Origin: CAWCOU01 sp963797335
GTDB lineage: Bacteria; Pseudomonadota; Gammaproteobacteria; JAURND01
Length of the DNA: 64,000 nt
Direction of reading: 5' to 3'
Assembly (NCBI GenBank): GCA_963797335.1
Contig: CAWCOU010000006.1
Location: 62,001 to 126,000, forward strand
Under the pieces are notes generated by a model that did not search any database, was not told where the DNA came from, and was given only the letters and a program-made list of their open reading frames with translations. The translations under genes and the position numbers were made by a program. This document shows, one piece after another, positions 16,259 to 25,552 of this stretch; position 1 is the first letter of the stretch; each line of letters starts with the position of its first letter.

Positions 16259-17431
16259 TTATCCCTGTTTCATTGAATGCGTGCTTGTTTCTGAAAACGA
16301 TGAGTTTGACGAGGTGGTCGCAGCAGAGGAAGACGATGAAGACGAGCTCGATGATGAGGAACGGCTACCCCATAAAGTAGTTCGGCTACCTACCTGAGAA
16401 GCGGGGCTTTGACCTCGTTTGCTCCTATCAATACGTGAAGAAGGAAGCTCTTTCAGTTCAAGAGAGGAAGTATCTATAGGAGTTTTCCAAGGTGTGCTAG
16501 GTTCTGAAAATAGAAGATCTCCATACTCCTCCCGATCAGATTCTTCGCCCCCCTCAACAGAAGTTGAAGATGACTGTGCATTAAAAGCTTGTAAATTTTT
16601 TAAAATTAGCGAGTTGTCATGCTCTTCCTCGTCAGATTCTTCATCCATGTTTGTAACGGAAGTTGAAGATGGCTTTAAATCCAGGGTGTTAAATTTTTCT
16701 GAAAATAAAGGGTCTTCATAATCTTCCCCGTCAGATTCTTCATCCCTGTTGATAACGGAAGTTGAAGAGGGCTTTGCATTCAAAGCTTTAAATTTTTTCA
16801 ATGCCTCAGCAGAAACAAAGACGGAATTTACAGGTTTCTGCTCTCCATACCATTTTTCATAGTCAGCTACGGGTATGTTTAATTCCTGTAATCGAACCGA
16901 CATTCCATAATCTGTGCCCGCACCTAACATCTCCTTTACCACAGGCGAATTAACTCTCTCTTCAGGAAATGGTATCGGTGATAAAAAAAAGTGATTTGGA
17001 AGTAAATCATCATTATCATTATTCTCTCTTTCCCCAATGATAACGTAATGTTTACCTCTGGTTGAAGATGGATTATTTTTTTTATTTAAGGTTCGCAGAA
17101 ATTCCAATCCTACATCGATGCTAACCAACCCATGCCCATCTCCATTTTTTCTACGCCATGCTGAATAATGAAAGGAGGGAGAAGGTAGCTCTGCAATTCC
17201 TACAGGAGGGGTAGTATCAATGATATATTTCTCAACGCCAGCAGGACGTATACCCAAAGTTTTATAAACAGTCGCTCGCGTTCTAATTTGTTCTTCCAAA
17301 TCTTTCTTGGCCAGCCTTTCTTTTTCTATTTGCCATGCTGTTCCTGCACGGATGGCAGCTTCTTTGCTGTCATAGGATTCTGAGAAATAGTATTGTTTTT
17401 CGTGGACTGGCGCTGTAAAAATGAAAGGCAT
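16259..17431 (-). CDS. Unknown protein with acidic/Ser repeats and a poly-Ser tail
   Basis: 390 aa, no recognised family. The first ~220 residues look globular. Then come three ~33-residue repeats, each with a segment like NAKPSSTSV followed by EESDGEDYEDPLFSE; the second reads DLKPSSTSV...EESDEEEHDNS and the third NAQSSSTSV...EESDREEYGDLLFSE. The C-terminus has a run of 12 serines and further Ser/Thr. The repeats resemble eukaryote-like disordered phosphorylation-prone linkers. AGGAGA six bases before the ATG supports the start. It sits between two paralogues, upstream of and coupled to 14303-16255. Confidence 0.7.
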   Translation of the reverse strand: MPFIFTAPVHEKQYYFSESYDSKEAAIRAGTAWQIEKERLAKKDLEEQIRTRATVYKTLGIRPAGVEKYIIDTTPPVGIAELPSPSFHYSAWRRKNGDGHGLVSIDVGLEFLRTLNKKNNPSSTRGKHYVIIGERENNDNDDLLPNHFFLSPIPFPEERVNSPVVKEMLGAGTDYGMSVRLQELNIPVADYEKWYGEQKPVNSVFVSAEALKKFKALNAKPSSTSVINRDEESDGEDYEDPLFSEKFNTLDLKPSSTSVTNMDEESDEEEHDNSLILKNLQAFNAQSSSTSVEGGEESDREEYGDLLFSEPSTPWKTPIDTSSLELKELPSSRIDRSKRGQSPASQVGSRTTLWGSRSSSSSSSSSSSSAATTSSNSSFSETSTHSMKQG

Positions 17432-17529
17432 AAAAAATCTCCTAGTTATTATTTTAATTTTGATCCTGACAATAGCTTAACACAGTTTTTTATTTTCAAG
17501 AAGCTACAAGTCATTTTTTTCAACGGGAA

Positions 17530-17547
17530 CCTTCGGTTTGCCGAAGG
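17530..17547 (-). terminator. Hairpin after the 689-aa gene
   Basis: CCTTCGG-TTTG-CCGAAGG is a perfect 7-bp stem with a four-base loop, 22 bases past the stop of the gene at 17570. There is no U-tract, so it may be a processing or stability hairpin between the first and second genes of the island. Confidence 0.4.
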
Positions 17548-17569
17548 CATTACCATAAATAATTAGTAT

Positions 17570-19639
17570 TCACGGGGTAAACCGCAAATGCTGTTCACCT
17601 TCCTCAGCCCAAGGCATTGTTTCCGGTGGAATGGTCTCTTTTTTACGAAAATGAGAATGCATGATGGATGTCCTCTTAGAATCTCCTCTTAAATTTTTAA
17701 CTTCTGCGGTATGGGCCGGTGCTGTCGGTATTGATTCCTTTAAATCCACAAATGCTATCATGAGTCCTTCTGCAAAAGTTAATGGAAAACAAGGCTTGCA
17801 AGCTGGAACTAATGGATTTTGCTTATTCTGTACTATTGATGTTAAGTCAAGAAGAGTTAATGCTGAGTGGTTCAATTCTTTACGTTTACAATAATAATAA
17901 ATGGATTTTAAACCCAACAGATAGTCATAGGGATTAATAACAGAAGTAATCAGTTTACAGGTGTGCTTAATATTCTCGTCTAGGTGATGAAAAAAGTCGG
18001 TCACTTGTTGCTGAAGTATTCTTTTATTTATTTTATCGGCGGAGTTTTGTTCCTGAGAAAATATGTTTTGTATATTGGCTTTAATCTGATTTGTTACTTT
18101 TTTCGAGGGATAGGAAGCTTCTGCCATTAAATCCCACCGATGAGTCTTTAAAAAATAATAGCATTGCCGGTAGGGTTGTGAAAGTGAAGGCTCAGTCTCC
18201 TTGTCGGGTAGTAGTTCGCTGAGAGATCCATTAACGTTTGATATAAAATCCTCGCTATTTTCTTGCATTCGTTCGCGAGTGAACGAATCCAAATCAGGTT
18301 TTGCAGATTGAGTCGTCGAGTGTTTTTCATATAAACTTTGAATACTTTTTTCGTATAAGTCTGGGTATTGCTTCTTTAATAATTGCAAATAACGAGTATG
18401 TCGTATTCTATAGTTGCTTTTTTCATCATCCATTACGTGCCTGAGAGTGAACAGACGAATGACCGCCGGCGCCAATTCTGCTAGATAACCCGTATGTCGA
18501 GACATCTGGTAGAATTTAACGGCGTGATAAATAAAATCATGCGCTAAGTGTTTATCCTTATAGTGAAGAGCACGAAAATAACCCCATTCAAAGTATTTAC
18601 CCATTTTGCTATAGGTTAAGCAGTTATTGTAAAAGGGTCTATTTTCTTTCATTCCTTCGATAATTAGTTCATAGGCTGTTCTTAATTCCCGGAAGGTGCT
18701 ATTGGTCTGGAATAAAACATCACATGTAGCAAGCTCAAATACTTTTCTTGCGGAGAATTGATGAATGGGCAGGGCGCGATTGGCAATTTCCAACTGAGTT
18801 GAGTAATTAAAACTGCCCATTCCTTTAGAGTGGAATGCCTCCAAGATGAGAGTAAATCTTCCCATGAGGGCAAAAAGAAGGCAGCCCTGGTTAAGATCAT
18901 TTTCTTTAAAATCAAAATCTACTTTTTTTAGTATGGCAGGAGTGAAATAAGCGGTTAATAGTTTATTGCTACAAATTAAGTGTATACTTTGACGTTCAAG
19001 TTGACGATGGAGAAGGTCAATGTTGTTTTTTGGAGAATGACGCCGTGCCATGATATTTAAATACTTCAATAACGATAAAAAGCTAATTAGTTCCAAGGAA
19101 TGGCTAAATTTAGGTGACTTTAATTTAGGGAGGGTTAATGCTGACAGTTGATTTGCTCGGTAAGGAGAGCATGTAACTGCTTGATGAAGAATCAAATGAC
19201 AGAGCGTGACTTGGGCTAAACAATCAAATTCCGCTGCAAAGGCTAAACGATCAAACTCCACTGCAAATGCTCTTCTGGCCAGTTCAATAAGGGCTTTTTT
19301 TGTGTTCTCTCTGAGAGGGTTGCGATCTGTAATATTATTTCGCATCAGCGTGTGGAACGGGGTTTCTTGATAATATTTCACAATATCCAAATCTTTGAAG
19401 TCTCGGAATAAATCAAAATTAATCAGCTCACTCAGATCTAATGGGTTCTTAAGTAATTTTTCCAGAAGCGTATTACTTAAGGTCAAGGTATCAATTGCCT
19501 CAAGAGGTTTGGTGGGCAAGGATGATACTTTTTTATCCGTTAATGCCGGTGTCGGTTGTTCTTCGGGGGAAGAATAATCCTGCATTTCTATAAAAGGATC
19601 ATTTTTTTTCGATTCTTTGTTATCTAAGGTTTTAGGCAT
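17570..19639 (-). CDS. Unknown 689-aa protein, paralogue of 14303-16255
   Basis: No known domain recognised; soluble and helix-rich. It shares the whole architecture of the 650-aa product: an N-terminal NPLDLSELINFDLF block, a CHLILHQAVTC block, the strongly conserved core LAHDFIYHAVKFYQMSRH...VIRLFTLRHVM, and a late HTCKLITS block. An internal tandem duplication of nine codons (19221-19274; RAFAVEFD.../LAFAAEFD...) is unique to this copy. The ATG at 19639 has TGGAGA at suitable spacing. It is the first gene of the minus-strand island and is divergent from ccmC. Confidence 0.7.
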   Translation of the reverse strand: MPKTLDNKESKKNDPFIEMQDYSSPEEQPTPALTDKKVSSLPTKPLEAIDTLTLSNTLLEKLLKNPLDLSELINFDLFRDFKDLDIVKYYQETPFHTLMRNNITDRNPLRENTKKALIELARRAFAVEFDRLAFAAEFDCLAQVTLCHLILHQAVTCSPYRANQLSALTLPKLKSPKFSHSLELISFLSLLKYLNIMARRHSPKNNIDLLHRQLERQSIHLICSNKLLTAYFTPAILKKVDFDFKENDLNQGCLLFALMGRFTLILEAFHSKGMGSFNYSTQLEIANRALPIHQFSARKVFELATCDVLFQTNSTFRELRTAYELIIEGMKENRPFYNNCLTYSKMGKYFEWGYFRALHYKDKHLAHDFIYHAVKFYQMSRHTGYLAELAPAVIRLFTLRHVMDDEKSNYRIRHTRYLQLLKKQYPDLYEKSIQSLYEKHSTTQSAKPDLDSFTRERMQENSEDFISNVNGSLSELLPDKETEPSLSQPYRQCYYFLKTHRWDLMAEASYPSKKVTNQIKANIQNIFSQEQNSADKINKRILQQQVTDFFHHLDENIKHTCKLITSVINPYDYLLGLKSIYYYCKRKELNHSALTLLDLTSIVQNKQNPLVPACKPCFPLTFAEGLMIAFVDLKESIPTAPAHTAEVKNLRGDSKRTSIMHSHFRKKETIPPETMPWAEEGEQHLRFTP

Positions 19640-20014
19640 AAATATATCTCCACTCCCTTTTTTTATTGTAATTTACTTGCCCCAAAAGAGCCTCTCCTTG
19701 CGCACATTTTTTAGCAAAAAGTCCGTTCGCTCCCTAAAAGACCTATCATCCCGGCAGGGCTGCAGGATTCTGTTGGCAAGGATGTGAAAGTTTCCCTGCC
19801 GTGGGGATGAACTCTGCCAGCCACGCTGGGCGGAGCGACAGTCAGTAGCTATTTTTTGTTATGATTCTCTTAGAGTTTAACAATAATTTAATTTTTAATG
19901 AATTAAAAATTCTCTCTGAATAGCAGGGCTATGCAAGTAGACGGCGGCTAACAGCTGATTTCCTCAGCAAAACATGATAGATTCATTAGCTTTTCGACAT
20001 AACTTAGGCATCCT
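19640..20014. other. Divergent intergenic region between the unknown island and ccmC
   Basis: This 375-bp non-coding stretch must hold the promoters for the leftward island and the rightward ccmC operon. It contains the inverted repeat TCATCCCGGCAGGG (19746-19759) / CCCTGCC-GTG-GGGATGA (19794-19810), another palindromic intergenic element, and an AT-rich segment at ~19850-19910. No gene or RNA family was recognised. Confidence 0.5.
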
Positions 20015-20758
20015 ATGTGGAAGTCACTGCACTTATTAGCCTCTCCCAAGCTATTTTATCGCTTTACCTCACCATTGCTGCCCTGGCTTTGGGGGGCATG
20101 TCTTTGTCTATTTGCCTATGGACTGTGGGGTGGGTTGTATCAGTCGCCGCCCGATTACCAGCAGGGCGATGCGTTTCGGATTATTTATATCCATGTTCCT
20201 TGCGCAGCCATGTCATTGGCCATTTTTACAGTGATGGGCATTCTGGCCGTAGTTCATTTAATATGGCGGATCAAATTAGCCGATGTGCTCGCCAAAGTCA
20301 GCGCCCCATTGGGCGCCTGGTTTACTTTTTTGGCGTTAGTTACCGGCTCCTTATGGGGCAAGCCAATGTGGGGAACCTGGTGGATTTGGGATGCCAGGCT
20401 GACGTCGGAACTGATTTTATTGTTTTTGTATCTGGGTATTATTGCACTACGCGCCGCTATCCCCAATCCAGAAAGCGGGGGTCGCGCCTGTGATATCTTG
20501 ACATTAATTGGCGTAGTGGATGTGCCCATCATCCATTATTCGGTAAACTGGTGGAATACTTTGCACCAAAAAGCGACTTTGCTGCAATTCGCCAAACCGA
20601 CCATGGCCCCGATCATGTTGTACCCACTGCTGAGCATGTTACTTGCATTTTTCCTTTATTATCTAAGCATTGTGCTCATGCGCACCCGCACCGAATTATT
20701 GGCCCGTGAAGCCGCGACCCACTGGGTCCAGCAAATAATGCAAGAGAAAAACTTATGA
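20015..20758 (+). CDS. ccmC: Heme handling protein CcmC
   Basis: Six-helix inner-membrane protein that loads heme onto CcmE. 247 aa, the family length. The heme-handling tryptophan-rich motif is MWGTWWIWDARLTSELI, flanked by the two periplasmic His regions (YIHVP and IIHYSVNWWNTLH). It opens the second ccm block; ccmD overlaps it by four bases (ATGA). Confidence 0.96.
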   Translation: MWKSLHLLASPKLFYRFTSPLLPWLWGACLCLFAYGLWGGLYQSPPDYQQGDAFRIIYIHVPCAAMSLAIFTVMGILAVVHLIWRIKLADVLAKVSAPLGAWFTFLALVTGSLWGKPMWGTWWIWDARLTSELILLFLYLGIIALRAAIPNPESGGRACDILTLIGVVDVPIIHYSVNWWNTLHQKATLLQFAKPTMAPIMLYPLLSMLLAFFLYYLSIVLMRTRTELLAREAATHWVQQIMQEKNL

Positions 20759-20943
20759 AAACCGCAGCCTTCACCAGTCTAAGTGATTTTTTCCACATGG
20801 GCGGTTACGGCTCCTATGTTTGGCCAGCCTACGGTGTAGTTGCCTTGGTATTGATATGGCAATGGTGGCGCTCGTGCCGCCCCTGCACTCGGGTTGATGT
20901 GAGAAGTGGAGATCGGTCGTTGCACTCGGAAGGGCATGGGTAG
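20755..20943 (+). CDS. ccmD: Small cytochrome c maturation protein CcmD
   Basis: 62-aa single-helix membrane protein that helps release holo-CcmE from CcmABC. The N-terminal FFHMGGYGSYVWPAYG is the typical CcmD start, followed by one membrane helix. The tail after the helix (RSCRPCTRVDVRSGDR...) is unusual: it has two cysteines and is not the usual Lys/Arg-rich coil, so the 3' end may have drifted or be frameshifted. It overlaps ccmC by four bases. Unlike the other ccm genes here it is separated from the next (ccmE) by 93 bases. Confidence 0.85.
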   Translation: MKTAAFTSLSDFFHMGGYGSYVWPAYGVVALVLIWQWWRSCRPCTRVDVRSGDRSLHSEGHG

Positions 20944-20957
20944 TTATTGTACAATAA
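20944..20957. promoter_or_regulatory. 14-bp perfect palindrome after ccmD
   Basis: TTATTGTACAATAA lies directly behind the ccmD stop, in the only real gap of the ccmC-I operon. It may be a protein site or chance in an AT-rich stretch. Confidence 0.3.
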
Positions 20958-21036
20958 GCGATGTTTGCGATAATTAGCTACTATTCTTGAAAAAAATAGG
21001 AATAAACTTACGGGATTATCAAATCTTTGTGATGCC

Positions 21037-21441
21037 ATGAAAACTTGCCGAAAAAAAAGATTGTATTGTATTTTGTTGCTGTTAGTCGCTGCCTGTAGCG
21101 TTGTCAGTTTAGTTATTTACGCCTTGGGGCAGAACGTTAATCTCTATTATACGCCCAGCCAACTCAACGCTGCGAACGTGCAGCAATTGTCCAGCTTTCG
21201 ATTAGGGGGGATGGTAAAGCCGGGTAGTGTGCAGCGTTCGAATACCAGCATGGCGGTGCAATTTGTGCTCACGGATTTTCATCAAGAGGTAACGGTGCAT
21301 TATACCGGTATCTTGCCGGCTTTATTTCGCGAAGGGCAGGGAATAGTCGCACAAGGGCATTGGCAAAATGGTGTTTTTGCAGCTGATCAAGTGCTGGCCA
21401 AGCACGATGAAAAATACAGGCCGCCGGGATTGCCATCATGA
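21037..21441 (+). CDS. ccmE: Heme chaperone CcmE
   Basis: Periplasmic heme chaperone anchored by an N-terminal helix (residues ~8-29). 134 aa. The OB-fold part has FRLGGMVKPGS and the covalent heme-binding histidine in VLAKHDEKY near the C-terminus, the family hallmark (H-x-x-x-Y). The ATG has no good ribosome binding site. ccmF overlaps the stop (ATGA). Confidence 0.95.
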   Translation: MKTCRKKRLYCILLLLVAACSVVSLVIYALGQNVNLYYTPSQLNAANVQQLSSFRLGGMVKPGSVQRSNTSMAVQFVLTDFHQEVTVHYTGILPALFREGQGIVAQGHWQNGVFAADQVLAKHDEKYRPPGLPS

Positions 21442-23357
21442 TCGCGGAGCTCGGACATTTTGCATTAGTGCTGGCCTTATGTTTGGCTCTTGCCCAGGCT
21501 ATTTTTCCCTTAATCGGCGCCAGTCTGGGTAAAATCAGTTGGATGCAGTTGGCCAGGCCATTGTCTTATGGGCAATTCTTCTTTCTCAGTTTCGCATTTG
21601 CAGCCCTGGCCTTTGCCTTTATCACCAACGATTTTTCTCTGCGTTATGTCGCTGAAAATTCCAATAGCCATCTACCGACCATCTATCGTTTTTGTGCCGT
21701 CTGGGGAGCACACGAAGGCTCGTTATTACTATGGGTATTTATACTCAGTGGTTGGACCGCTGCAGTGGCTACTTTCAGTCGAAGTCTGCCTCTGGTAACT
21801 GTTGCACGTGTCTTAGCCGTATTAGCCATGATTGCGGTAGGATTTTTATTGTTTTTATTATTCACCTCTAATCCCTTTTTGCGCTTATGGCCGGTGGTTG
21901 TCACTGAAGGGCAAGACTTAAATCCTTTGCTGCAAGATCCCGGCTTGGTCATTCATCCCCCCATTTTGTATATGGGATACGTGGGTTTTTCAGTCGCGTT
22001 TGCATTTGCTATTGCCGCATTAATTGGGGGCCGGTTGGATGCGGCCTGGGCACGCTGGTCAAAACCGTGGACGTTGTTGGCATTTTGCTTTTTAACCGCC
22101 GGAATCACACTGGGGAGTTGGTGGGCTTATCGGGAATTAGGCTGGGGAGGCTGGTGGTTTTGGGATCCGGTGGAGAACGCTTCTTTTTTACCTTGGCTGG
22201 TCGGGGCAGCTCTGGTGCATTCGTTGACGTTAACCGAGAAACGGGATGCGTGTAAAGCCTGGACGGTATTATTGGCTATTTTTGCTTTTTCGCTCAGCCT
22301 GCTGGGCACTTTTTTGGTGCGTTCGGGCGTGTTGATTTCCGTGCATTCCTTCGCAGTGGATCCACGCCGCGGTATATTTATGCTTTGCTTTCTGGCAATA
22401 GTTATTGGCTCTTCGTTATTACTATACGCCGTGCGCATACGCACAGTTAAAACTGGGGTAAATTTTCATTGGGCTAGCCGAGAGAGTGCATTGCTCATGA
22501 ATAATCTGCTGTTAACGGCGATGATGTTGACGATTTTATTAGGCACGTTATATCCATTAATTATTGACAGTCTGGGATTAGAAAAAATTTCTGTAGGGCC
22601 GCCGTATTTTAATTTGGTATTTATCCCATTTATGCTATGCCTGTTATTTTTGATGGCATTTGCGCCGATATTACGCTGGTATGAAACACCTATCCGGTTA
22701 TTAAAAAAAGTGTGTATTGCTGGGATATTAGCGTTGGGTTTAGCAGCAGCCTTACCATGGTTAGTCATGCATTCCATTTCTTTAGGTGTAGTAGTAGGCT
22801 TGGGTTTAGCTTTTTTTATTCTGCTCGTTACCCTGTCCAGCGTAGTTAAAAAAATAGGGGCAGGGGTACAATTATCATTGAGCCAATGGGGAATGGTGGT
22901 GGCCCATGCTGGCGTTGCTGTCTGCGTAATAGGAGTTGTATTGACCACGCATTACAGCCTACAACAAGAAGCGCGAATGATGCCGGGCGACAGCATTACC
23001 GCCGGGCCTTATGGGTTCCAATTTCTAGGGACTCGACAGTTAACTGGTCCGAATTACACCGGTGTAGAGGGTGGGGTTTTAGTAAATCGCCAAGGTCAAG
23101 CCTTGGCCTTATTAAAGCCGCAACAACGCGTTTATAATGCCAGCAAAACCGCACTGGCAAAAACTGCGATCGATGTGGGGTTGTTTCGCGATCTCTACGT
23201 GGCCTTAGGCGAATCGTTACCGGGTGGCGCTTGGTCAATACGTATTTTATATAAACCGTTCGTGCGGTGGATATGGGGCGGTGGGTTGTTGATTATTCTC
23301 GGAGGTTTATTGGCGTTGACGGATAAGCGTTATCGCCTGAAAAAATCCTTATGCTAA
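21438..23357 (+). CDS. ccmF: Cytochrome c heme lyase subunit CcmF
   Basis: Large inner-membrane protein that takes heme from CcmE and attaches it to apocytochromes. 639 aa, ~15 membrane helices. The WWD domain reads WAYRELGWGGWWFWDPVENA; conserved His-containing loops (FCAVWGAHEGSLLLW and LVIHPPILYMGYVG) are present. It overlaps ccmE by four and ccmG by seven bases. Confidence 0.96.
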   Translation: MIAELGHFALVLALCLALAQAIFPLIGASLGKISWMQLARPLSYGQFFFLSFAFAALAFAFITNDFSLRYVAENSNSHLPTIYRFCAVWGAHEGSLLLWVFILSGWTAAVATFSRSLPLVTVARVLAVLAMIAVGFLLFLLFTSNPFLRLWPVVVTEGQDLNPLLQDPGLVIHPPILYMGYVGFSVAFAFAIAALIGGRLDAAWARWSKPWTLLAFCFLTAGITLGSWWAYRELGWGGWWFWDPVENASFLPWLVGAALVHSLTLTEKRDACKAWTVLLAIFAFSLSLLGTFLVRSGVLISVHSFAVDPRRGIFMLCFLAIVIGSSLLLYAVRIRTVKTGVNFHWASRESALLMNNLLLTAMMLTILLGTLYPLIIDSLGLEKISVGPPYFNLVFIPFMLCLLFLMAFAPILRWYETPIRLLKKVCIAGILALGLAAALPWLVMHSISLGVVVGLGLAFFILLVTLSSVVKKIGAGVQLSLSQWGMVVAHAGVAVCVIGVVLTTHYSLQQEARMMPGDSITAGPYGFQFLGTRQLTGPNYTGVEGGVLVNRQGQALALLKPQQRVYNASKTALAKTAIDVGLFRDLYVALGESLPGGAWSIRILYKPFVRWIWGGGLLIILGGLLALTDKRYRLKKSLC

Positions 23358-23890
23358 AATCCTGGTTATACATTATTCCCTTGTTACTATTTGTTGCGAT
23401 CATGGCTTTGTTATGGAAAGGCTTGCAACGCGATCCGCACCAACTTCCTTCGGCATTAATTGGCAAACCCGTGCCCACGTTCAGTTATGCTAGCCTAATG
23501 CATCCAGAACAAAAAATAACAGATCGTCGTTTCTTGGGGCATGTGTCTTTGCTGAATGTATGGGCGACCTGGTGCATTACTTGTCGTGCCGAACATCCGG
23601 TGTTAATGGATATTGCGGCCACGCATAAAGTGGCTATTTTTGGCTTGAATTACAAAGACAATTTTCAAAAAGCGACAGAGTGGTTGCAATCCTACGGCAA
23701 TCCCTACCAAGACGTGATTTTTGATGAGCAGGGTACATTAGCGATTGATTTGGGAGTGTACGGTACACCCGAAACGTTTTTAATCGACAGTAAAGGCATT
23801 ATTCGTTACAAGCATATTGGCGCTATCAGTCCGCAGATTTGGCAAGACGAATTAGCGCCTTTAGTGGAGAAGTGGCGTAACCATGAGTAG
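23351..23890 (+). CDS. ccmG: Thiol:disulfide interchange protein CcmG/DsbE
   Basis: Membrane-anchored thioredoxin-fold reductant that keeps apocytochrome CXXCH cysteines reduced. 179 aa: an N-terminal anchor helix, then the active site WATWCITCRAEHP (CITC, where CPTC or CPSC is commoner) and the cis-proline region YGTPETFLID. Start overlaps ccmF; the stop overlaps ccmH. Confidence 0.94.
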   Translation: MLKSWLYIIPLLLFVAIMALLWKGLQRDPHQLPSALIGKPVPTFSYASLMHPEQKITDRRFLGHVSLLNVWATWCITCRAEHPVLMDIAATHKVAIFGLNYKDNFQKATEWLQSYGNPYQDVIFDEQGTLAIDLGVYGTPETFLIDSKGIIRYKHIGAISPQIWQDELAPLVEKWRNHE

Positions 23891-24341
23891 ATATTCTATC
23901 CTTTTCTTGTTAGTTGGATTTTTTGCACAGGCGGTGGCTACTCCCAGCCCGTTATATAGCTTTGCTACGCCAGCGCAGCAACAGCAATTTACGCAATTAA
24001 CGGAACAATTGCGTTGTCTGGTTTGTCAAAACGAGAGCCTGGCTGATTCCACAGCGCCATTAGCCCGGGATTTAAAAACAGAAATTTATCAGAAGGTGCA
24101 AAGCGGTGCCGATAACGAGACGATTAAACAGTATTTGTTGGCGCGTTACGGGCAGTTTATTTTATTTAAACCGGCGTTTAATCCGCTGACTTATGCGCTC
24201 TGGTTGATTCCATTTTTATTATTAGTTATTTGTTTTGGCATTTTAATAGCGCTATCGCGGCGGCGTCACCAGCAGCCACCTTCGCCATTAACCAGCGCTG
24301 AAAAAGCACATTTGTCTCAGTATTTGGATGGCCCACCATGA
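23883..24341 (+). CDS. ccmH: Cytochrome c maturation protein CcmH
   Basis: Periplasm-facing thiol protein that handles apocytochrome c. 152 aa: signal peptide, the LRCLVCQNESLADS motif with the CXXC pair (usual consensus LRCxxCQ), the three-helix domain, one C-terminal membrane helix and a short tail. It is the short form; the TPR part is encoded separately by the next gene, as in many gammaproteobacteria. Confidence 0.95.
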   Translation: MSRYSILFLLVGFFAQAVATPSPLYSFATPAQQQQFTQLTEQLRCLVCQNESLADSTAPLARDLKTEIYQKVQSGADNETIKQYLLARYGQFILFKPAFNPLTYALWLIPFLLLVICFGILIALSRRRHQQPPSPLTSAEKAHLSQYLDGPP

Positions 24342-25552
24342 TCGTTTTCTGGCTGGCAATTGCATTAATGATAGGGGTGGCGTTATTGTTTTTAGTGCTA
24401 CCCATATTGCGTAGCTCATCGCAACCCATAGACCATCCCGCCTTAACCAGCTGCTTATACCGACAACGATTAGAAATTTTAAAAGAAGAATTAACGCGTC
24501 AAGAAATCACGCCAGAAACTTACCAACACCTGCGATTAGAGTTGGAGAAAGCAGCATTGCTAGAAATGCCTATCCTGGCGCAAGATACAAAAAAAACAAA
24601 TCGCATCCAAACTCGTGCACTACTTTTAGCCGTTTTTTTTCTAGTGGCATTACCCTTAATTTCTTTATCTATTTATTTCAAATTAGTCACAGAACCACAA
24701 TTCAGTGCTCAACATGCAGCTGCGCAAAGGGCGCAGGAAGTGCAAGCAGAGATTACTCAATTAGGCAGTGTTCAGAATGTCATAGCTATTTTATCCGCGC
24801 GTCTCCAAGCGCATCCCGATGCGCGTGGTTGGTTTTTGTTAGGAAAGCTGTACTTAAAAGCGCAACAATACCCAGAAGCCGTGCATGCTTTGCAAGAAGC
24901 CAATCGTTTGCAACCCAACCAGCCGGAAACCATGATTGCCTACGCCGAAGCATTGTATTTTGCTAATCAACGCGTACTCACCCCACTAGCACAGACGTTA
25001 TTGGAAGAAAGTTTACGTTTGCAGCCCCAACAAACAGAGGCATTGAACTTGTTAGCTGTTGCTGCGTACCAATCCGGTCATTATTCGGAAGCTGTGAATT
25101 ATTGGCAACAGCTATTACCGCAATTTGCCCCAGATAGCGAAGACAGCCAGATTTTGCTACGAATGATTGCCAACGCCCAACAAAAAATGCGCCATGACGG
25201 CGCATCAACCCCAGTCATCAAATTACCTGTGACGGTGCGATTAGCTACTTCGCTACAAAATAAAATACCACCCCAAGCAACGCTCTTTATTTACGCACAA
25301 GCCGTATCAGGCCCACCAATGCCATTGGCAGTGCTGCGCCGTAAGGCAGCTGATTTGCCATTAGCAGTGACTTTAGATGAAAGCATGGCTATGATCCCAA
25401 CGATGAGCCTGGCGGACTTTCGGCAAGTAAAAATCACTGCCCGTATCAGTCTATCTAACCAGGCACAACCCGAAGCTGGTGATTGGAGCGGAAGTAGCTC
25501 AGTAATCGATACCCAACACATCCCCAAGATGATTTTTATCCAGATTTCTTAA
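24338..25552 (+). CDS. ccmI: Cytochrome c maturation TPR protein CcmI (CycH)
   Basis: Apocytochrome-binding chaperone of the heme-ligation complex. 404 aa: two N-terminal membrane helices (residues ~1-24 and ~90-112) bracketing a cytosolic loop, then a periplasmic TPR domain (~residues 165-280: GWFLLGKLYLKAQQYPEAVHAL and following repeats) and a beta-rich C-terminal domain (VRLATSLQNKIPPQATLFIYA). It overlaps ccmH by four bases and ends overlapping the convergent HicB-like gene by four. Confidence 0.93.
   Translation: MIVFWLAIALMIGVALLFLVLPILRSSSQPIDHPALTSCLYRQRLEILKEELTRQEITPETYQHLRLELEKAALLEMPILAQDTKKTNRIQTRALLLAVFFLVALPLISLSIYFKLVTEPQFSAQHAAAQRAQEVQAEITQLGSVQNVIAILSARLQAHPDARGWFLLGKLYLKAQQYPEAVHALQEANRLQPNQPETMIAYAEALYFANQRVLTPLAQTLLEESLRLQPQQTEALNLLAVAAYQSGHYSEAVNYWQQLLPQFAPDSEDSQILLRMIANAQQKMRHDGASTPVIKLPVTVRLATSLQNKIPPQATLFIYAQAVSGPPMPLAVLRRKAADLPLAVTLDESMAMIPTMSLADFRQVKITARISLSNQAQPEAGDWSGSSSVIDTQHIPKMIFIQIS

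Noticed and set aside
22466..22948. 160-codon antisense frame within ccmF
   Set aside because: Conservation lies in ccmF on the other strand, and the antisense product has no recognisable feature.
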